Source: Streptomyces qaidamensis (GTDB taxonomy: Bacteria; Actinomycetota; Actinomycetes; Streptomycetales; Streptomycetaceae). Taken from it: DNA of 64,000 nt. Numbering within the stretch: position 1 is the stretch's first letter; each line of letters begins with the position of its first letter. The notes below the pieces were generated by a model. It was not told the origin of the DNA. It saw only the letters and a list, made by a program, of their open reading frames with translations, and searched no databases. The translations under genes were made by a program, and so were the position numbers. Positions 1 through 8,255 of this stretch are shown here, in pieces. Location: assembly GCF_001611795.1 (NCBI RefSeq), contig NZ_CP015098.1, forward strand, positions 7,688,001 through 7,752,000, read 5' to 3'.

Positions 1-629
1 GAGATGTTGCCGAGCAGCTTGACCCAGATGTCGCTGCGCAGGTCCGGTTCGACCGGGCACTTCAGCCCGCCCGCCTGCATGGCCTCACTGAAGGCGAGAC
101 AGCGGGCGGAGCGGCTGCGGTCGGGCTCGCCGATGGAGAACCGCGTGCCCTCCAAATGCCGGACGACGCCCGGCCCTTCGAGCTCGGTCGCCGCGTAGAC
201 GACACAGCCGACGGCCCGTTCGGGCGCGAGCACCGCACTGACCGCGCCGTCCGGGTCGACACTCTCGACACGGTGGCCGTCGTACGGGCCGCCGTGCCGG
301 TGGAAGTACCACCAGGGGATGCCGTTCTGAGCCGCGACGACCGTGGTCGTCCCGTGCAGCAAGGGCGCGATCAGCGGCCCGCACGCCGCGTACGCGTTGG
401 CCTTCAGGCCCAGGAAGACATGGTCGACCGGGCCGACCTCGGCCGGGTCGTCGGTGGCGTGGGGGTGCGCGGTGAAGTCGCCGCGTGGGCTGCGCACCCG
501 GACTCCGTGCTGCCTCATGGCCGCCAGATGCGGTCCACGGGCGATGAGATGCACCTCGGCACCCGCGCGGTGGAGCGCGGCGCCGACGTAGGCGCCGATG
601 GCACCGGCGCCGAGAACTGCGACTTTCAC
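1..629 (-). CDS. Ketopantoate reductase family (ApbA/PanE-like) oxidoreductase, 3' end outside window
   Basis: The 5' part of a gene reading leftward out of the window. It starts at a GTG (complement of 627-629) with an AACGGAGTG ribosome site about 8 nt upstream. The protein begins KVAVLGAGAIGAYVGAAL, a textbook N-terminal Rossmann GxGxxG loop for NADP(H). It continues with HLIARG, GLKANA and VAAQNGIPWW, the family's NADPH- and substrate-contact segments, and reaches WVKLLGNIS, where the C-terminal helical domain begins. About 209 of a usual 300-330 residues are visible. The family reduces 2-oxo acids such as ketopantoate; the true substrate cannot be told here. It is divergent from an oxalate/formate-type transporter and shares its 235-bp upstream region, so a link with 2-oxo or dicarboxylic acid use is possible but is inference. 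Confidence 0.85.
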   Translation of the reverse strand, partial: MKVAVLGAGAIGAYVGAALHRAGAEVHLIARGPHLAAMRQHGVRVRSPRGDFTAHPHATDDPAEVGPVDHVFLGLKANAYAACGPLIAPLLHGTTTVVAAQNGIPWWYFHRHGGPYDGHRVESVDPDGAVSAVLAPERAVGCVVYAATELEGPGVVRHLEGTRFSIGEPDRSRSARCLAFSEAMQAGGLKCPVEPDLRSDIWVKLLGNI

Positions 630-727
630 GAGAACACTCCGTTCGGTTTGAGGGATACCGCGGAGGTGGCTGCCGTCCGGCCGCCCGACGGGTCGCGTAT
701 GGCTCGCGGACGGCTTGTGTCGACGAA

Positions 728-744
728 ATATTGTCTACAGTATG
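728..744. promoter_or_regulatory. Putative FCD-GntR operator upstream of OFA transporter (site A)
   Basis: The sequence TTGTCTACAGTATG (731-744) fits the general FCD-GntR half-site pattern yGTM-KACy (TGTC-TACA). It lies about 120 bp before the transporter start. The same GTCTACAGT core occurs on the other strand upstream of the gntR gene (3444-3457), and the TACAGT part recurs in the oxc/sucC intergenic dyad (31638-31661). A GTCGACGAA string shortly before it is also found inside the oxc/sucC site. Binding by the GntR protein encoded at 3537 is inferred. Confidence 0.5.
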
Positions 745-864
745 GAGGTTGGGGCGGCAAGGGTCCGTGCGTCGACCGTTCGGCGCATGCTGGATACCGC
801 TCACCGCATACGGTCGACGCTCCGTCTTCTCAACTCCCCTGCGGATCCCTACCGTCCGGGGTTC

Positions 865-2196
865 ATGAGTCCCCCAGTCGCGCCCCCGGGCTGGAGCCGC
901 TGGCTCGTTCCGCCCGCCGCTCTCTCCGTCCATCTCTCCATCGGCCAGGCCTACGCCTGGAGCGTGTTCAAACCGCCCCTGGAGTCCGCGCTCGGCCTCA
1001 GCGGCACCCAGAGCGCGCTGCCCTTCCAGCTGGGCATCGTCATGCTGGGCCTGTCCGCCGCGTTCGGCGGCACGCTCGTGGAGCGCAAGGGCCCGCGCTG
1101 GGCGATGACCGTCGCCCTGATCTGCTTCTCCTCCGGCTTCCTGCTCTCCGCGCTGGGCGCGTCCCTGGAGCAGTACTGGCTGATCGTGTTCGGCTACGGC
1201 TTCGTCGGCGGCATCGGTCTCGGCATCGGCTACATCTCGCCCGTCTCCACCCTGATCAAGTGGTTCCCGGACCGGCCCGGCATGGCCACCGGCATCGCCA
1301 TCATGGGCTTCGGCGGCGGCGCGCTCATCGCCTCGCCGTGGTCGGCCCAGATGCTGGAGTCGTTCGGCGGCGACAGCTCCGGCATCGCGCTCGCGTTCCT
1401 CGTGCACGGGCTGTCGTACGCCGTGTTCATGCTGCTGGGTGTGCTCTTGGTCCGGGTGCCTCCTGCCGAGAAGCCCGTGGAGAGCGGGCCGAGTGTTCTC
1501 GCCGGCCCGCAGGTCTCCGCGAACCAGGCCATCCGCACCCCGCAGTTCTGGTGCCTGTGGGTCGTGCTCTGCATGAACGTCACCGCCGGCATCGGCATCC
1601 TGGAGAAGGCCGCGCCGATGATCACGGACTTCTTCGCGGACACCTCCACCCCGGTGTCGGTGACGGCCGCCGCCGGTTTCGTCGCACTGCTGTCGGCGGC
1701 GAACATGGCGGGCCGCATCGGCTGGTCGTCGACGTCCGACCTCATCGGCCGTAAGAACATCTACCGCGTCTACCTGGGCGTCGGCGCGATCATGTACGCG
1801 CTCATCGCCCTCTTCGGCGACTCCTCCAAGCCCCTGTTCGTCCTGTGCGCGCTGGTCATCCTCTCCTTCTACGGCGGTGGTTTCGCCACGATTCCGGCGT
1901 ATCTGAAGGATTTGTTCGGTACGTACCAGGTCGGCGCCATCCACGGGCGGCTGCTCACCGCCTGGTCCACGGCCGGGGTGCTCGGCCCGCTGATCGTGAA
2001 CTGGATCGCCGACCGGCAGGAGGAGGCGGGCCGGCACGGCGCGTCCCTGTACGGGCTGTCCTTCGTCATCATGATCGGGCTGCTCGTCGCCGGCTTCGTC
2101 GCCAACGAACTGGTCCGGCCCGTCGACCCCCGCCACCACGTCCCCGCCCCGAAGGAGGCCGCCCATGCCGAGCGACAGCAGTCAGAGTCCGCCTAG
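865..2196 (+). CDS. OFA (oxalate/formate antiporter) family MFS transporter
   Basis: A 443-residue membrane protein with about 12 hydrophobic segments. The ATG at 865 is chosen because the open frame further upstream contains the operator-like site near 731 and non-membrane sequence. The N-terminus AALSVHLSIGQAYAWSVFKPPLE and the loop GGTLVERKGPRW are characteristic of the OFA family, which exchanges oxalate for formate or carries related mono- and dicarboxylates. Other family-like pieces are GIGLGIGYISPVSTLIKWFPDRPGMATG and the C-terminal half AGRIGWSSTSDLIGRKNIY. The gene overlaps the next, very small membrane ORF by 32 nt, so the two are translationally coupled. A second OFA protein sits in the oxalate cluster at 24997-26382. 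The exact substrate is inferred, with oxalate or another small carboxylate most likely. Confidence 0.85.
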   Translation: MSPPVAPPGWSRWLVPPAALSVHLSIGQAYAWSVFKPPLESALGLSGTQSALPFQLGIVMLGLSAAFGGTLVERKGPRWAMTVALICFSSGFLLSALGASLEQYWLIVFGYGFVGGIGLGIGYISPVSTLIKWFPDRPGMATGIAIMGFGGGALIASPWSAQMLESFGGDSSGIALAFLVHGLSYAVFMLLGVLLVRVPPAEKPVESGPSVLAGPQVSANQAIRTPQFWCLWVVLCMNVTAGIGILEKAAPMITDFFADTSTPVSVTAAAGFVALLSAANMAGRIGWSSTSDLIGRKNIYRVYLGVGAIMYALIALFGDSSKPLFVLCALVILSFYGGGFATIPAYLKDLFGTYQVGAIHGRLLTAWSTAGVLGPLIVNWIADRQEEAGRHGASLYGLSFVIMIGLLVAGFVANELVRPVDPRHHVPAPKEAAHAERQQSESA

Positions 2197-2305
2197 CCCG
2201 GACCGGCGGTGGCTGATCGCCATCGCCTGGGTGTGGGTGGGCGTGCCGCTCGCCTACGGGTTGTACGAACTGGTGCGGAAGGCGACGCAGCTGTTCACCG
2301 GGTAG
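2165..2305 (+). CDS. MFS transporter small subunit (46-residue single-span membrane peptide)
   Basis: ATG at 2165 lies inside the 3' end of the OFA transporter gene in another frame; a GGAGG-type site (GAAGGAGG, about 2151-2158) precedes it at good spacing. The peptide is MPSDSSQSPPSPDRRW, then a hydrophobic segment LIAIAWVWVGVPLAYGLY (residues about 17-34), then a short basic/polar tail ending QLFTG. This matches the tiny companion peptides found directly after OFA-type MFS genes in actinobacteria and annotated as MFS transporter small subunits. A role as an accessory or stabilising subunit is inferred from that conserved pairing. It is too short for ordinary ORF cut-offs and is easily missed. 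Confidence 0.8.
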   Translation: MPSDSSQSPPSPDRRWLIAIAWVWVGVPLAYGLYELVRKATQLFTG

Positions 2306-2452
2306 GGGTTGACAGGTGCCCGGGCGTCCGAGGTGCTGACAGAAGCTACAACCCCGGCCCCCGTTTCCTGTCGCCTTGGCTGCCGCCGTACCCGTGAGTC
2401 ACTGATCAGACTGGTGGATCCGCTACCCAAGGCAACGAGGGGGACCCACCCA

Positions 2453-3391
2453 ATGAACGGCTCGCGCATCGCCGCCGTCGGCCACTACCAGCCCGCCAAG
2501 GTGCTCACCAACGAGGACCTGGCGGGCCTGGTGGACACCAGTGACGAGTGGATCAGGAGCCGGGTGGGCATCCGCACGCGCCACATCGCGGGCCCCGACG
2601 AGCCGGTCGACGAACTGGCCGCCCACGCCGCCGCCAAGGCCCTGGCCGCCGCCGGTCTGAGCCCGGCCGACATCGACCTGGTGCTGGTCGCCACCTCCAC
2701 CGCCATCGACCGCTCGCCCAACATGGCCGCCCGGGTCGCGGCCCGCCTGGGCATCCCGCAGGCCGCCACCATGGACCTCAACGTCGTGTGCGCCGGCTTC
2801 ACCCACGCCCTGGCCACCGCCGACCACGCCGTTCGCGCGGGGGGCGCGAGCCGGGTGCTGGTCGTCGGGGCCGACAAGATGTCCGAGGTGGCCGACTGGA
2901 GCGACCGCACCACGTGCGTGCTCGTCGGCGACGGGGCGGGCGCCGCGGTGGTGGAGGCCGCCGACGAGCCGGGCATCGGGCCGGTGCTGTGGGGCTCGGT
3001 GCCCGAGATGGGCAACGCGGTGCGCATCGAGGGCACCCCCCCGCGCTTCGCCCAGGAGGGGCAGAGCGTCTACCGCTGGGCCACCACGCAGCTGCCGCCC
3101 ATCGCACGCCGGGCCTGCGAGCGGGCCGGTCTGGAACCGGCCGACCTCGCCGGAGTCGTGCTGCACCAGGCGAACCTGCGCATCATCGAACCCCTCGCGG
3201 AGAAGATCGGCGCCGTCAACGCCGTCGTCGCGCGCGACGTCACCGAGTCCGGCAACACCTCGGCCGCGAGCATCCCGCTGGCCTTCTCGAAGCTCATCGA
3301 GCAGGGAGCGGTCGCCACGGGTGACCCGGTGCTGCTGTTCGGCTTCGGCGGGAACCTGTCGTACGCGGGGCAGGTCGTGCGCTGCCCCTGA
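2453..3391 (+). CDS. Beta-ketoacyl-ACP synthase III (FabH-like)
   Basis: A 312-residue thiolase-fold enzyme of usual FabH length. The N-terminal motif TSDEWIRSRVGIRTRHIA (about residues 28-45) is typical. The catalytic triad is complete: Cys in LNVVCAGFTHALA (about residue 112), His in VVLHQANLRIIEPLAEKIG, and Asn in VTESGNTSAASIPLAF. FabH enzymes condense an acyl-CoA starter with malonyl-ACP to start fatty-acid chains; paralogues also make special starters or esters in secondary metabolism. There is no acyl carrier protein or other fab gene beside it, so this is probably an accessory copy rather than the housekeeping enzyme. It lies between the OFA transporter pair and the gntR gene, all on the same strand, with 147 bp before it. 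Its own promoter is likely. Confidence 0.9.
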   Translation: MNGSRIAAVGHYQPAKVLTNEDLAGLVDTSDEWIRSRVGIRTRHIAGPDEPVDELAAHAAAKALAAAGLSPADIDLVLVATSTAIDRSPNMAARVAARLGIPQAATMDLNVVCAGFTHALATADHAVRAGGASRVLVVGADKMSEVADWSDRTTCVLVGDGAGAAVVEAADEPGIGPVLWGSVPEMGNAVRIEGTPPRFAQEGQSVYRWATTQLPPIARRACERAGLEPADLAGVVLHQANLRIIEPLAEKIGAVNAVVARDVTESGNTSAASIPLAFSKLIEQGAVATGDPVLLFGFGGNLSYAGQVVRCP

Positions 3392-3443
3392 GCCGGGCCG
3401 GTGTGACGCGGTCAACTCCCCGAAACGCTGGCTCTTGTGCGCC

Positions 3444-3457
3444 GTAGACTGTAGACG
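3444..3457. promoter_or_regulatory. Putative GntR autoregulatory operator (site B)
   Basis: GTAGACTGTAGACG reads CGTCTACAGTCTAC on the other strand, containing the same GTCTACAGT core as site A before the OFA gene and a yGTM-KACy FCD-GntR half-site. It lies about 80 bp upstream of the gntR start, the usual place for autoregulation. Regulator assignment is inference. Confidence 0.5.
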
Positions 3458-3536
3458 AAAGACAATCGATACTTACTCTGCGGCGATACCGGCTCGCGCC
3501 GCGCTGTGCACGGCCCTGCCGAGGAGGGGGACCGCG

Positions 3537-4214
3537 ATGCTGTCGACAGGCCTGCCCCAAGGGGCGGTACCCAAGTTGGAACGCCCGGGTCCGCTGCGCG
3601 ACCGTGTCTACGAGGCACTGCTCGAACTCATCACCACCCGTGCGCTGCAGCCCGGCCAGCACCTCGTGGAGAGCGAACTCGCCGGGCACCTCGGGGTCTC
3701 CCGGCAGCCCGTGCGTGAGGCGCTGCAGCGGCTCAACACCGAGGGGTGGGTCGATCTGCGGCCCGCCCAGGGCGCGTTCGTGCACGAGCCGACGGAGGAG
3801 GAGGCCGACCAGCTCCTCACGGTCCGTACGCTCCTGGAGGCCGAGGCGGCCCGGCTCGCGGCGGCGGGCGCGGACAGCGCGGGCATCGCCGCCCTGGAAG
3901 CGCTGTGCGCGGAGGGCGAGAAGGCCGTCGAGGCCGACGACGTGGACGGGGCCGTCGCCATGAACGCCCGCTTCCACGCCAAGATCATGGAGCTGGCCGG
4001 CAACGCGGTCCTCGCCGAACTCGCCGCCCAGGTCGACCGGCGTGTGCGCTGGTACTACACGCCGGTGGCCCGGCAGCGCGGCCACCAGTCCTGGATCGAG
4101 CACCGCGAACTGATCGCCGCGGTCGCCGGCCGGGACGAACAGCGCGCCACCCAACTGATGCGCGACCACACGGAGCACACGCGCCGGTCGTACCACGCGC
4201 GTTCGCCCTCGTAG
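3537..4214 (+). CDS. GntR family transcriptional regulator, FCD type
   Basis: A 225-residue regulator. The ATG at 3537 follows GAGGAGGGGG at 3521-3530; the frame extends further upstream but overlaps fabH and the operator-like site. An N-terminal winged helix-turn-helix (about residues 18-85) contains LRDRVYEALLELITTRALQPGQHLVESELAGHLGVSRQPVREAL, the standard GntR recognition region. The C-terminal helical FCD domain (about 95-215) contains FHAKIMELAGN and the metal/ligand-binding histidines around HRELIAAVAGRDEQRATQLMRDHTEH. FCD-GntR proteins usually respond to small carboxylic acids. Similar motifs (TACAGT core) precede this gene, the OFA transporter at 865 and the divergent oxc/sucC genes at 31.6 kb, so it is the best candidate regulator of the oxalate genes in the window; this is inferred. 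Confidence 0.9.
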   Translation: MLSTGLPQGAVPKLERPGPLRDRVYEALLELITTRALQPGQHLVESELAGHLGVSRQPVREALQRLNTEGWVDLRPAQGAFVHEPTEEEADQLLTVRTLLEAEAARLAAAGADSAGIAALEALCAEGEKAVEADDVDGAVAMNARFHAKIMELAGNAVLAELAAQVDRRVRWYYTPVARQRGHQSWIEHRELIAAVAGRDEQRATQLMRDHTEHTRRSYHARSPS

Positions 4215-4257
4215 CACCCCCGCAGCCGCCCTGCGGCGCGAGCACCCGTCACCGCTG

Positions 4258-4280
4258 CTTTGTCCTGTGAGTGGAAAAAG
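4258..4280. promoter_or_regulatory. Putative ROK-family operator (copy 1)
   Basis: An inverted repeat CTTTGTCC-N7-GGAAAAAG in which seven of eight arm positions pair. An almost identical site with the same 7-bp spacer, CTTTGTCC-N7-GGAGAAAG, is found at 11667-11689 before the giant secreted sugar-oxidase gene. Extended over 25 bp the two copies match at 20 positions. This copy is about 130 bp upstream of the ROK regulator gene. That the ROK protein binds both is inferred from the shared site and position. Confidence 0.6.
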
Positions 4281-4406
4281 TGGGGGGCAATTCCTGCGCG
4301 ACTTCTTCCCACCTCCGGCAGCCGCTGCTACGTTCCCTCCGAAAGCACGCCACCGGGGGTGGCGGAAAACCGGCACGCACAGGCCGATCGAGGCGGGGAG
4401 GGGCTC

Positions 4407-5597
4407 GTGAGACGCATGACCGCACGACCCGCGAACGCCCACCAGGCCCGGCTGCTCACGCTGTTGCGCGACGGCGGCCCCAACTCCCGTGCCCAGCTGG
4501 GGGACCAGGTCGACCTCTCGCGGTCCAAGCTGGCCGTGGAGGTGGACCGGCTGCTGGAGACGGGGCTGGTGGTGGCCGACGGACTCGCCGCCTCGCGCGG
4601 TGGACGCCGGTCCCACAACATCCGGCTCAACCCCGAACTGCGCTTCCTCGGCGTCGACATCGGCGCGACCTCGGTCGATGTCGCCGTCACCAACGCCGAA
4701 CTGGAGACCCTCGGGCACCTCAACCACCCCATGGACGTGCGCGAAGGCCCCGTCGCGGTCTTCGAGCAGGTCCTCGCCATGGCCGCGAAACTGAGGGCCT
4801 CCGGGCTCGCGGAAGGGTTCGACGGCGCCGGCATCGGCGTCCCGGGCCCGGTCCGCTTCCCCGAGGGCATCCCGGTGGCACCGCCGATCATGCCCGGGTG
4901 GGACGGCTTCCCCGTCCGGGAGGCGCTCAGCCAGGAACTCGGCTGCCCGGTCATGGTCGACAACGACGTGAACCTCATGGCGATGGGGGAGCAGCACGCG
5001 GGCGTCGCCCGCACCGTCGCCGATTTCCTCTGTGTCAAGATCGGCACCGGCATCGGCTGCGGCATCGTCGTCGGCGGTGAGGTGTACCGCGGTACGACGG
5101 GCAGCGCCGGCGACATCGGGCACATCCAGGCCGTCCCCGACGGGCGCCCCTGCGCCTGCGGCAACCGGGGCTGCCTGGAGGCCCACTTCAGCGGGGCGGC
5201 CCTGGCCCGCGACGCCGTGGAAGCCGCCCAGCAGGGGCTCTCGGCCGAACTGGCCTCGCGGCTGGAGACGAACGGCGGCCTCACCGCCGTCGACGTCGCC
5301 GCCGCGGCCTCCGCCGGTGACGCCACCGCCCTCGACCTGATCCGCGAGGGCGGCAACCGCACCGGCCAGGTCATCGCCGGCCTGGTCAGCTTCTTCAACC
5401 CGGGCCTGGTGGTGATCGGCGGCGGGGTGACCGGCCTCGGCCACACCCTGCTCGCCGCGATCCGCACCCAGGTCTACCGCCAGTCGCTCCCGCTCGCGAC
5501 CGGCAACCTGCCCATCGTCCTGGGCGAGCTGGGCCCCACCGCCGGAGTCATCGGCGGCGCCCGGCTCATCAGCGACCACCTCTTCTCACCCGCGTAA
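4407..5597 (+). CDS. ROK family transcriptional regulator
   Basis: A 396-residue protein starting at GTG 4407, close after GGGGAGGGG; ATG 4416 is the alternative. The N-terminal winged HTH (about residues 10-65: ARLLTLLRDGGPNSRAQLGDQVDLSRSKLAVEVDRLLETGLV) is followed by the ROK sugar-kinase-like domain: FLGVDIGATSVDVAV (phosphate-1 loop), GIGVPGPV, VDNDVNLMAMGEQ, and KIGTGIGCGIVVGGEVYRG. The ROK zinc motif is visible as GHIQAVPDGRPCACGNRGCLE. The sequence lacks nothing obvious for sugar or sugar-phosphate binding. Directly downstream (107 bp) lies a complete sugar ABC importer on the same strand, and one operator-like repeat precedes it (4258-4280). It most likely represses the importer, the Gfo/Idh and isomerase genes and the large secreted protein until the sugar is present. 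Confidence 0.9.
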   Translation: MRRMTARPANAHQARLLTLLRDGGPNSRAQLGDQVDLSRSKLAVEVDRLLETGLVVADGLAASRGGRRSHNIRLNPELRFLGVDIGATSVDVAVTNAELETLGHLNHPMDVREGPVAVFEQVLAMAAKLRASGLAEGFDGAGIGVPGPVRFPEGIPVAPPIMPGWDGFPVREALSQELGCPVMVDNDVNLMAMGEQHAGVARTVADFLCVKIGTGIGCGIVVGGEVYRGTTGSAGDIGHIQAVPDGRPCACGNRGCLEAHFSGAALARDAVEAAQQGLSAELASRLETNGGLTAVDVAAAASAGDATALDLIREGGNRTGQVIAGLVSFFNPGLVVIGGGVTGLGHTLLAAIRTQVYRQSLPLATGNLPIVLGELGPTAGVIGGARLISDHLFSPA

Positions 5598-5704
5598 GCA
5601 CCGAGTCCAGTACGGCGTACCAGCACCGCGCCCTGCGCAGTGCCCTGCTCCGCTTCGCTCCGCCCTGCCCTGAAACCGGCCCGCACGCCCGCCAAGGGGA
5701 CCTC

Positions 5705-7222
5705 ATGGCACCAGAACCACCACTGCTCAGCATGTCCGGCATCACCAAGTCGTTCCCCGGAGTCCGGGCCCTCGACGGCGTCGCTCTCGACGTCCAGGCC
5801 GGTGAGGTGCACTGTCTGCTCGGTCAGAACGGGGCCGGCAAGTCCACCCTCATCAAAGTGCTGGCCGGCGCACACCAGCCCGACACCGGCGGCATCCGCT
5901 GGCGGGGCGAGGAGGTGACGCTCCGTTCGCCGATCGCCGCCATGCGCCTCGGCATCGCCACCATTTACCAGGAACTCGACCTGGTGGAGCACCTGTCGGT
6001 CGCCGAGAACGTGCACCTGGGACATGAGCCGACCACCGCCGGGTTCGTCGTGCGCGGCAAGACGGCCAGGGCGTCAACGGCCGCTCTGCTGAAGCGACTC
6101 GGGCACCCTGAGATCGACCCGGCACGGCTGGTGGGGGAGCTGTCCGCGGCCCAGCAGCAGATCGTGTCCATGGCCCGGGCGCTCTCCCACGACGTGCGGC
6201 TCATCGTGATGGACGAGCCGTCCGCCGCCCTCGACCCGGACGAGGTCGACAACCTCTTCCGCATCGTCGGCGACCTCACGGCCGCGGGGGTCGCCGTCGT
6301 CTACATCTCGCACCGCCTGGAGGAGATCCGCCGCATCGGCGACCGGGTGACGGTGCTGAAGGACGGGCGGGCCGTCGCGAACGGACTCCCGGCCAAGTCC
6401 ACCCCGACCCGCGAGGTCGTCGCCCTGATGACCGGCCGCAACGTCGAGTACGTCTTCCCGGACCGGCCCGCCTCCCTGCCGCCCGCCGAGCCCGTGCTGA
6501 AGGTCCAAGGGCTGTCGCGGGAAGGGGAGTTCGAGCCCTTCGACCTGGAGGTGCGGCCCGGCGAGATCGTCGGCCTCGCCGGACTCGTCGGCTCGGGCCG
6601 CTCCGAGATCCTGGAGACCGTCTACGGCGCCCGCAAACCGACGACCGGTCAGGTACAGGTCGACGGCAGGGCCCTGAAGCCCGGCAGCGTACGGGCGGCC
6701 GTCCGGGCCGGCCTCGGGCTCGCCCCCGAGGAACGCAAGGCGCAGGGCCTGCTGATGCTGGAGTCGGTCACCCGCAACGTGTCGGTCTCCTCCATGTCCC
6801 GCTTCGCACGCGCCGGCTGGATCGACCGGGGCGCCGAACTCGGCGCCGCCCGGGCCGCGACCCGCGAGCTGTCGCTGCGGCCCGACAACCCGTCCGTTCC
6901 CGTCCGCACCCTGTCCGGCGGCAACCAGCAGAAGGCGGTCCTCGCCCGTTGGCTGCTGCGCGGCTGCAAGGTGCTGCTGCTCGACGAACCCACCCGCGGC
7001 GTCGACGTCGGCGCCCGCGCCGAGCTCTACGCGGTCATCCGCCGACTCGCCGACGAGGGCCTCGCCGTGCTGCTGGTCTCCAGCGAGGTGCCCGAGGTCC
7101 TCGGCCTCGCCGACCGCGTCCTGGTGCTGCGGGAGGGCCGTGTGGTCCACACGGCACCCGCGCGTGAACTCGACGAACACCGCGTACTCGACCTGGTCAT
7201 GGAAGGAAGCCCGGCGTCATGA
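5705..7222 (+). CDS. Sugar ABC transporter ATP-binding protein (RbsA/MglA type, two ABC domains)
   Basis: A 505-residue protein with two fused nucleotide-binding domains, the layout of ribose/galactose importers (CUT2 family). The first domain has a perfect Walker A (GQNGAGKST, about residues 40-48), signature LSAAQQQ and Walker B VMDEPSAALD. The second has the degenerate P-loop GLVGSGRSE, signature LSGGNQQK and LLLDEPTRGVDVGA, as is normal for the second domain of RbsA. It energises sugar import at the cytoplasmic face of the membrane. Its stop codon overlaps the permease start (ATGA), so the two are translationally coupled. It follows the ROK regulator gene by 107 bp, which holds no clear separate operator. 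Confidence 0.93.
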   Translation: MAPEPPLLSMSGITKSFPGVRALDGVALDVQAGEVHCLLGQNGAGKSTLIKVLAGAHQPDTGGIRWRGEEVTLRSPIAAMRLGIATIYQELDLVEHLSVAENVHLGHEPTTAGFVVRGKTARASTAALLKRLGHPEIDPARLVGELSAAQQQIVSMARALSHDVRLIVMDEPSAALDPDEVDNLFRIVGDLTAAGVAVVYISHRLEEIRRIGDRVTVLKDGRAVANGLPAKSTPTREVVALMTGRNVEYVFPDRPASLPPAEPVLKVQGLSREGEFEPFDLEVRPGEIVGLAGLVGSGRSEILETVYGARKPTTGQVQVDGRALKPGSVRAAVRAGLGLAPEERKAQGLLMLESVTRNVSVSSMSRFARAGWIDRGAELGAARAATRELSLRPDNPSVPVRTLSGGNQQKAVLARWLLRGCKVLLLDEPTRGVDVGARAELYAVIRRLADEGLAVLLVSSEVPEVLGLADRVLVLREGRVVHTAPARELDEHRVLDLVMEGSPAS

Positions 7223-8238
7223 CGCAGCCCGTCTCCCCGCCGCTGGACAGCAGCACCGACAAGGTGCCCCCGGCCGGGCCCCCCGCCTGGCGGGGCCTGC
7301 TGATCCGCGCCGACGTCCGCACGCTGTCCCTGCTCGGCGTGCTCGCCGTGCTGATCCTCATCGGCGGTATCACCAAGCCCGACGAGTTCCTCGACACCCG
7401 CAACCTGCAACTCGTCCTCACCCAGGCCTCGGTGATCGGTGTCGTCACCGTCGGCATGACCTTCGTCATCGTCTCCGGCGGCATCGACCTGTCGGTCGGC
7501 GCGATCGTCGCCCTCGCCTCCGTGTGGGCCACCACCGTCGCCACCCAGGAGTACGGCTTCGCCGGCATCCTCTTCACGGCGATCGTCGTCGGAGTCGGCT
7601 GCGGCCTGGTCAACGGGGTGCTCATCGCCTACGGCGCGATGGTGCCGTTCATCGCCACCCTCGCCATGCTGGCCTCCGCCCGCGGTCTGGCCCTGCAGAT
7701 CACCGACGGCAAGACACAGATCGTCACCGTGCCGTCCGTCCTCGACCTGGGGGAGCGAGACGCCTACGTCCTCGGCATCCCGCCGCTGGTCATGGTGTTC
7801 GCCGTCGTCACGGTCATCGGCTGGCTGGTGCTCAACCGCACCACCTTCGGACGCCGCACCGTCGCCGTCGGCGGCAACCCGGAGGCCGCCCGGCTCGCCG
7901 GCATCGACGTCCGCCGGCAGCGGCTCTACCTCTACCTGCTGTCGGGGCTGTGCTGCGGTATCGCCGCGTTCCTGCTGATCGTCCTGGCCGGCTCCGGCCA
8001 GAACACCAACGGCAACCTCTACGAACTGGACGCCATCGCCGCCGCGATCATCGGCGGCACCCTGCTCACCGGCGGCCGGGGCACCATCACCGGCTCGGTC
8101 CTCGGCGTCCTGATCTTCACCACGATCACCAACATCTTCGCCCTGAACAACCTGCAGAGCGACGTCCAGCAGATCGCCAAGGGCGCGATCATCGTCGCCG
8201 CCGTGCTGGTCCAGCGCCGTACCGCGAGCACGACCTGA
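7219..8238 (+). CDS. Sugar ABC transporter permease (RbsC type)
   Basis: A 339-residue, mostly hydrophobic protein with about 8-10 membrane segments. It shows the CUT2 permease hallmarks GMTFVIVSGGIDLSVGAIVALAS, GFGRRTVAVGGNPEAARLAGI-like loop (TTFGRRTVAVGGNPEAARLAGIDV) and the C-terminal AAAIIGGTLLTGGRGTITGSVLGVLIFTTITNIFALNN. It forms the membrane channel with the upstream ATPase. ATGA overlap with the ATPase gene and 17 bp to the binding-protein gene place it in one operon. A single permease gene is enough because CUT2 importers use a homodimer. Confidence 0.93.
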   Translation: MTQPVSPPLDSSTDKVPPAGPPAWRGLLIRADVRTLSLLGVLAVLILIGGITKPDEFLDTRNLQLVLTQASVIGVVTVGMTFVIVSGGIDLSVGAIVALASVWATTVATQEYGFAGILFTAIVVGVGCGLVNGVLIAYGAMVPFIATLAMLASARGLALQITDGKTQIVTVPSVLDLGERDAYVLGIPPLVMVFAVVTVIGWLVLNRTTFGRRTVAVGGNPEAARLAGIDVRRQRLYLYLLSGLCCGIAAFLLIVLAGSGQNTNGNLYELDAIAAAIIGGTLLTGGRGTITGSVLGVLIFTTITNIFALNNLQSDVQQIAKGAIIVAAVLVQRRTASTT

Positions 8239-8255
8239 GGAAAGGGTTCACCGCC

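Noticed and set aside
85..2166. Long minus-strand open frame of 693 codons over the OFA transporter gene
   Set aside because: It is an antisense shadow of the high-GC transporter gene; its composition is D/G/R/Q/H-rich with no domain, and the plus strand reads a clear membrane protein.
2453..3391. FabH-like gene as part of a fatty-acid or polyketide cluster
   Set aside because: No acyl carrier protein, malonyl transferase or ketosynthase II is nearby; it is a lone accessory enzyme.
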